Assembly (NCBI GenBank): GCA_963819785.1
Contig: CAWFXW010000017.1
Coordinates: forward strand, 206,304-270,303
Origin: Palsa-504 sp963819785
Lineage (GTDB): Bacteria > Actinomycetota > Actinomycetes > Streptosporangiales > Streptosporangiaceae
Length of the DNA: 64,000 nucleotides
Direction: 5' to 3'
Shown here: positions 61,864-64,000 of the stretch, piece by piece
How positions within the stretch are numbered: the stretch's first letter is position 1
Layout of the letters: each line of letters starts with the position of its first letter
Program-made: the position numbers and the translations under genes
Notes under the pieces: model-generated
The model's database searches: none
Seen by the model: only the letters and a program-made list of their open reading frames with translations
What the model was told of the DNA's origin: nothing

Positions 61864-62313
61864 GTGCCCGTGACCGGCGAGCAGATCCAGACGCTGCGCG
61901 CCTTCCTGGACTTCGACCCCGCATACGAACGGCTGACCCGCCAGCTGGCCGGAACCGGCCGATGGCCCGGCTTCAGCGAACTGGTCGTCTCGGCCTTCGT
62001 GACCGCGGCGCGACGCCGGTTCGCCCCGGCCTGGACCTCGGCCCAGATCGTCCGCTTCACCGCCCAGGTACGCAACAGCCTGCGACCCCACGGCGTCGAC
62101 CTGGACCCCCTGGCCACCGAGACCCTGCTGCGCCAGGCGCTCGGCGATCCGGTCACCGGTACCTGCGATGACACCACCCGAGCCCAGGTCATGCTGTACG
62201 TGCTCGGCGAGTTGGTCGCCAGCGAGCATCTCGGCCAGGCCGGACTCGACGCCTTCCTGGCCGAAGCCCGCGCACTGGCCGACGCCGGGCTTGATGCTCG
62301 CAGCGGCGATTGA
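61864..62313 (+). CDS. Helical hypothetical protein Y3 (paralog family)
   Basis: A 149-residue homolog of Y1 and Y2 starting at GTG 61864 (MPVTGEQIQTLRAFLDFDPA). Blocks: FSELVVSAFVTAARRRFAPA, SAQIVRFTAQVRNSLRPHGV, DPLATETLLRQALGDPVTG and VMLYVLGELVASEHLGQAGL then DAFLAEARALADAGL. It is the intact counterpart of the truncated copy at 41599-41817. Eighteen bases separate it from Y2. Confidence 0.78.
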   Translation: MPVTGEQIQTLRAFLDFDPAYERLTRQLAGTGRWPGFSELVVSAFVTAARRRFAPAWTSAQIVRFTAQVRNSLRPHGVDLDPLATETLLRQALGDPVTGTCDDTTRAQVMLYVLGELVASEHLGQAGLDAFLAEARALADAGLDARSGD

Positions 62314-62376
62314 CCCGCCGATGTCCGCCCGTGTCCGTGTTCGTCATCTACCCCGGAACCCGGCCCGCGGCTGACG

Positions 62377-62583
62377 ATGGCATCGGCGACCCCAAAATAC
62401 CGCGGGCGCAACAAACCGGCATCCCAGAAGGAGGCCAACCGGGCTCACGCCCGGCTGCGAGCGCCAGGCGAGCGCGCCAATGCCCAGCTCAAATCCTGGC
62501 ACATCTTGCGCAAGCTCCGCTGCTGCCCCTGGCGCGCCGGATAGCTCGCCAAAGCCATCCACGTTCTCTAGGCCCGCGAAATC
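62377..62583 (+). pseudogene. IS5-family transposase C-terminal relic
   Basis: Reads MASATPKYRGRNKPASQKEA, then NRAHARLRAPGERANAQLKS, WHILRKLRCCPWRAG-stop-LAKAIHVL-stop-AREIGG. This is the end of an IS5-type DDE transposase (E of the triad in GERANAQLKSW), with two in-frame stops. No upstream part is present. Confidence 0.75.
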
Positions 62584-62832
62584 GGAGGATGAAAAAGGCT
62601 CAGTATGTGTGGTGGATGAGCCTTAATTAGGTCGTTCGGCTGGTTAATCGGGACGGATGTCCCTGCCGGAGCAGAAACGCCTGCCTGAAGATGAAGATGT
62701 GAGGGCAGATGTCTCTGGTGAAGAGCTAGGCTACGCCAGCCGAACGCAGGACAGGGGTGCGGAGCGGCCGCAACGCCTGAGTAATGCCGGAGACGCAACT
62801 ACTGAGCGCTGGCGCAAGGAAAGGCAAGGACA

Positions 62833-63038
62833 ATGACATATCTGGGACTTGGCGTTCTTTGGCTTATTAACGTGGCGAATGCGTCTGGCTCGGCATACGC
62901 AAAGACAGACTCCTCCTAGGCGCAATTCTAGGAGTCTTCATCACTTCGCTCGTGGGGATACTAATTATGCTCTTGATCCCGCCCAAGGCGCAAGAGCACT
63001 GGGGATTCCATAACTGGAATAAGCGCGCTCCTGACTGA
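62833..63038 (+). pseudogene. Small membrane protein, frameshifted
   Basis: ATG 62833 follows AAGGACA and encodes MTYLGLGVLWLINVAN. A one-base shift near 62880 leads to VWLGIRKDRLLLGAILGVFI, TSLVGILIMLLIPPKAQEHW and GFHNWNKRAPD. Repaired, it is about 68 residues with two membrane segments. GC is lower than in the surroundings. Family unknown. Confidence 0.5.
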
Positions 63039-63431
63039 GCACTGGCGATCCGCGGCGTCAGCCAGCGGACGTTGCTCGACCGGGAGTGCTTGGCCCGCGC
63101 AGCCGCCACCGTCACCACGTCCGCGTTCCGGTTACGGACCTGCCGCGTCGCGACCGGGCTCTGCGCCAAGTGTTCGCCGCGTTCGGTCTGAGGTTCCTGA
63201 AGCGTCCATGAGCGCAGCCGCCGCAATACGGCGCAGGATTTCGGCCCGGGCACGGATTGCCTGAATCTGAGCGTCACCGGCTGGAAGCGCCAAAGAGGTG
63301 GCCGCGCGCATATCGAGGCGGGATACAGATCGTGAAGTAACAATCGGCACCAACCACCGAGCGTTACCCAGCAAGGTGTCCTGCTCCAGCACGGATCGCT
63401 AGCGAAGCTGCGGATATGCCCGCCGAGTACG
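63039..63431. other. Region with only a doubtful short frame
   Basis: On the minus strand 63132-63392 could encode an 86-residue protein (MRAATSLALPAGDAQIQAIR in its middle), but no family, binding site or partner supports it. Nothing else is seen. Confidence 0.25.
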
Positions 63432-63788
63432 TTACGCGTGCGTCCGGGTTATGCGTGTCCGGGACCAGGGCTTCGCGGCTTTGCGGAGATAGCGGCCAGC
63501 ATCGGGTCTATGGACGCTCCGGCAGGGCGGCACGAGGGCGGCCACAGCCGGGCCGGGTGCCGGCGATGCGGCCAGCACGGCGCTGAACTGTCCAATTCGA
63601 ACACAACCCAAGGAACGCCCGGCGCTGGGGAGGAACCGCGGCCTGGTCGTGCCCAGTTGCCGCTCCAGCACCGCGATCTGGTGGCGTAGCGCCAAGATCT
63701 CCACGTTCTTGTCCCGGTCGCTCATCGGAAGAAGCCGCAATAACGCGAACACGTTCGTCACGCTCGGGTAGGCCAGCCGAAGCAGCAC
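63432..63788 (-). pseudogene. Integrase-core transposase N-terminal relic
   Basis: Begins MLLRLAYPSVTNVFALLRLL, PMSDRDKNVEILALRHQIAV and LERQLGTTRPRFLPS, the highly typical N-terminus of an actinobacterial integrase-core transposase (IS3/IS481-like). After that point the sequence no longer follows the family in any single frame and the catalytic core is absent. The last 210 bases of the window hold nothing I can identify. Confidence 0.7.
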
Positions 63789-64000
63789 AGCCGATCATCA
63801 TGCCGCAGCGAGCGGCCTCGGGAGGGCAACTGGCTCATGCGGCCTCCGCCGAAACCGAATAGCTGCCCTACCTGGGCGGATGAGATTCTCGGCACAGGAA
63901 CCGCCGCAGTAGCCACCAGTTCCGTTCACCCCTGCTTCCTGTCCCAGGGGGGATAGCGGGGACTGGGTGTGCGTTCAGCATGGGCATTGCTGCTGTTTTG

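Overview
The window is high-GC actinomycete chromosome. HadA/HadB dehydratase genes next to rpmG and a tRNA-Met, a complete conservon (cvnA-B-C-D), a DUF397 protein, a mycothiol-dependent (maleylpyruvate isomerase-like) enzyme and many GTG/TTG starts all point to Actinobacteria, probably a soil actinomycete related to Streptosporangiales or Streptomycetales. The genus cannot be fixed from the sequence alone.

Layout. (1) 0-7.4 kb: tRNA-Met, rpmG, hadA, hadB; an MFS exporter overlapping a cytidylate-kinase-like gene; an ECF sigma gene with a membrane repeat protein; a near-identical second copy of the sigma gene whose 3' end runs into a glutamine-synthetase relic; a methyltransferase. (2) 7.6-10.1 kb: a PaaI-type thioesterase gene cut by an IS1182-family element whose ends and 4-bp target duplication can be read exactly. 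(3) 10-24.7 kb: mostly intact housekeeping and accessory genes (amidotransferase, VOC protein, PAP2 phosphatase, methionine aminopeptidase with a divergent XRE regulator, patatin, a MoxR/DUF58/VWA operon, trypsin-like protease, DUF397, sedolisin). (4) 25-32.8 kb: glycoside hydrolase, two-TM protein, SNF2 helicase, MMPL transporter, lipoprotein. (5) 32.8-40.4 kb: two tandem response regulator-histidine kinase modules. The first is intact, the second has a frameshifted kinase, and scraps of further copies lie between and beside them. The kinases have an unusual TM-kinase-TM-degenerate kinase layout. (6) 40.6-49 kb: a charged protein plus paralogous helical proteins (cassette 1), DEAD-box RNA helicase, VapBC toxin-antitoxin pair, conservon. 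(7) 49-64 kb: a gene-poor, decayed stretch with a frameshifted VOC gene, a lower-GC island coding for a bPH2/P-loop ATPase, an ISAs1-family transposase relic into which a 3.2-kb serine-recombinase element has inserted, a mycothiol enzyme, a second charged-protein/helical-paralog cassette, and IS5- and integrase-type relics.

The most interesting items are: the twice-occurring X-Y-Y cassette (about 40.6-41.8 and 60.6-62.3 kb), which matches no family I recognise; the serine-recombinase element, whose removal restores the ISAs1 reading frame through a shared ACC core; the low-GC membrane ATPase pair at 50.7-53.0 kb; and the multiplied RR-HK module with its roughly 30-bp repeat. Many genes from 36 kb onward carry single-base frameshifts, so either real decay or residual sequencing error must be considered throughout.
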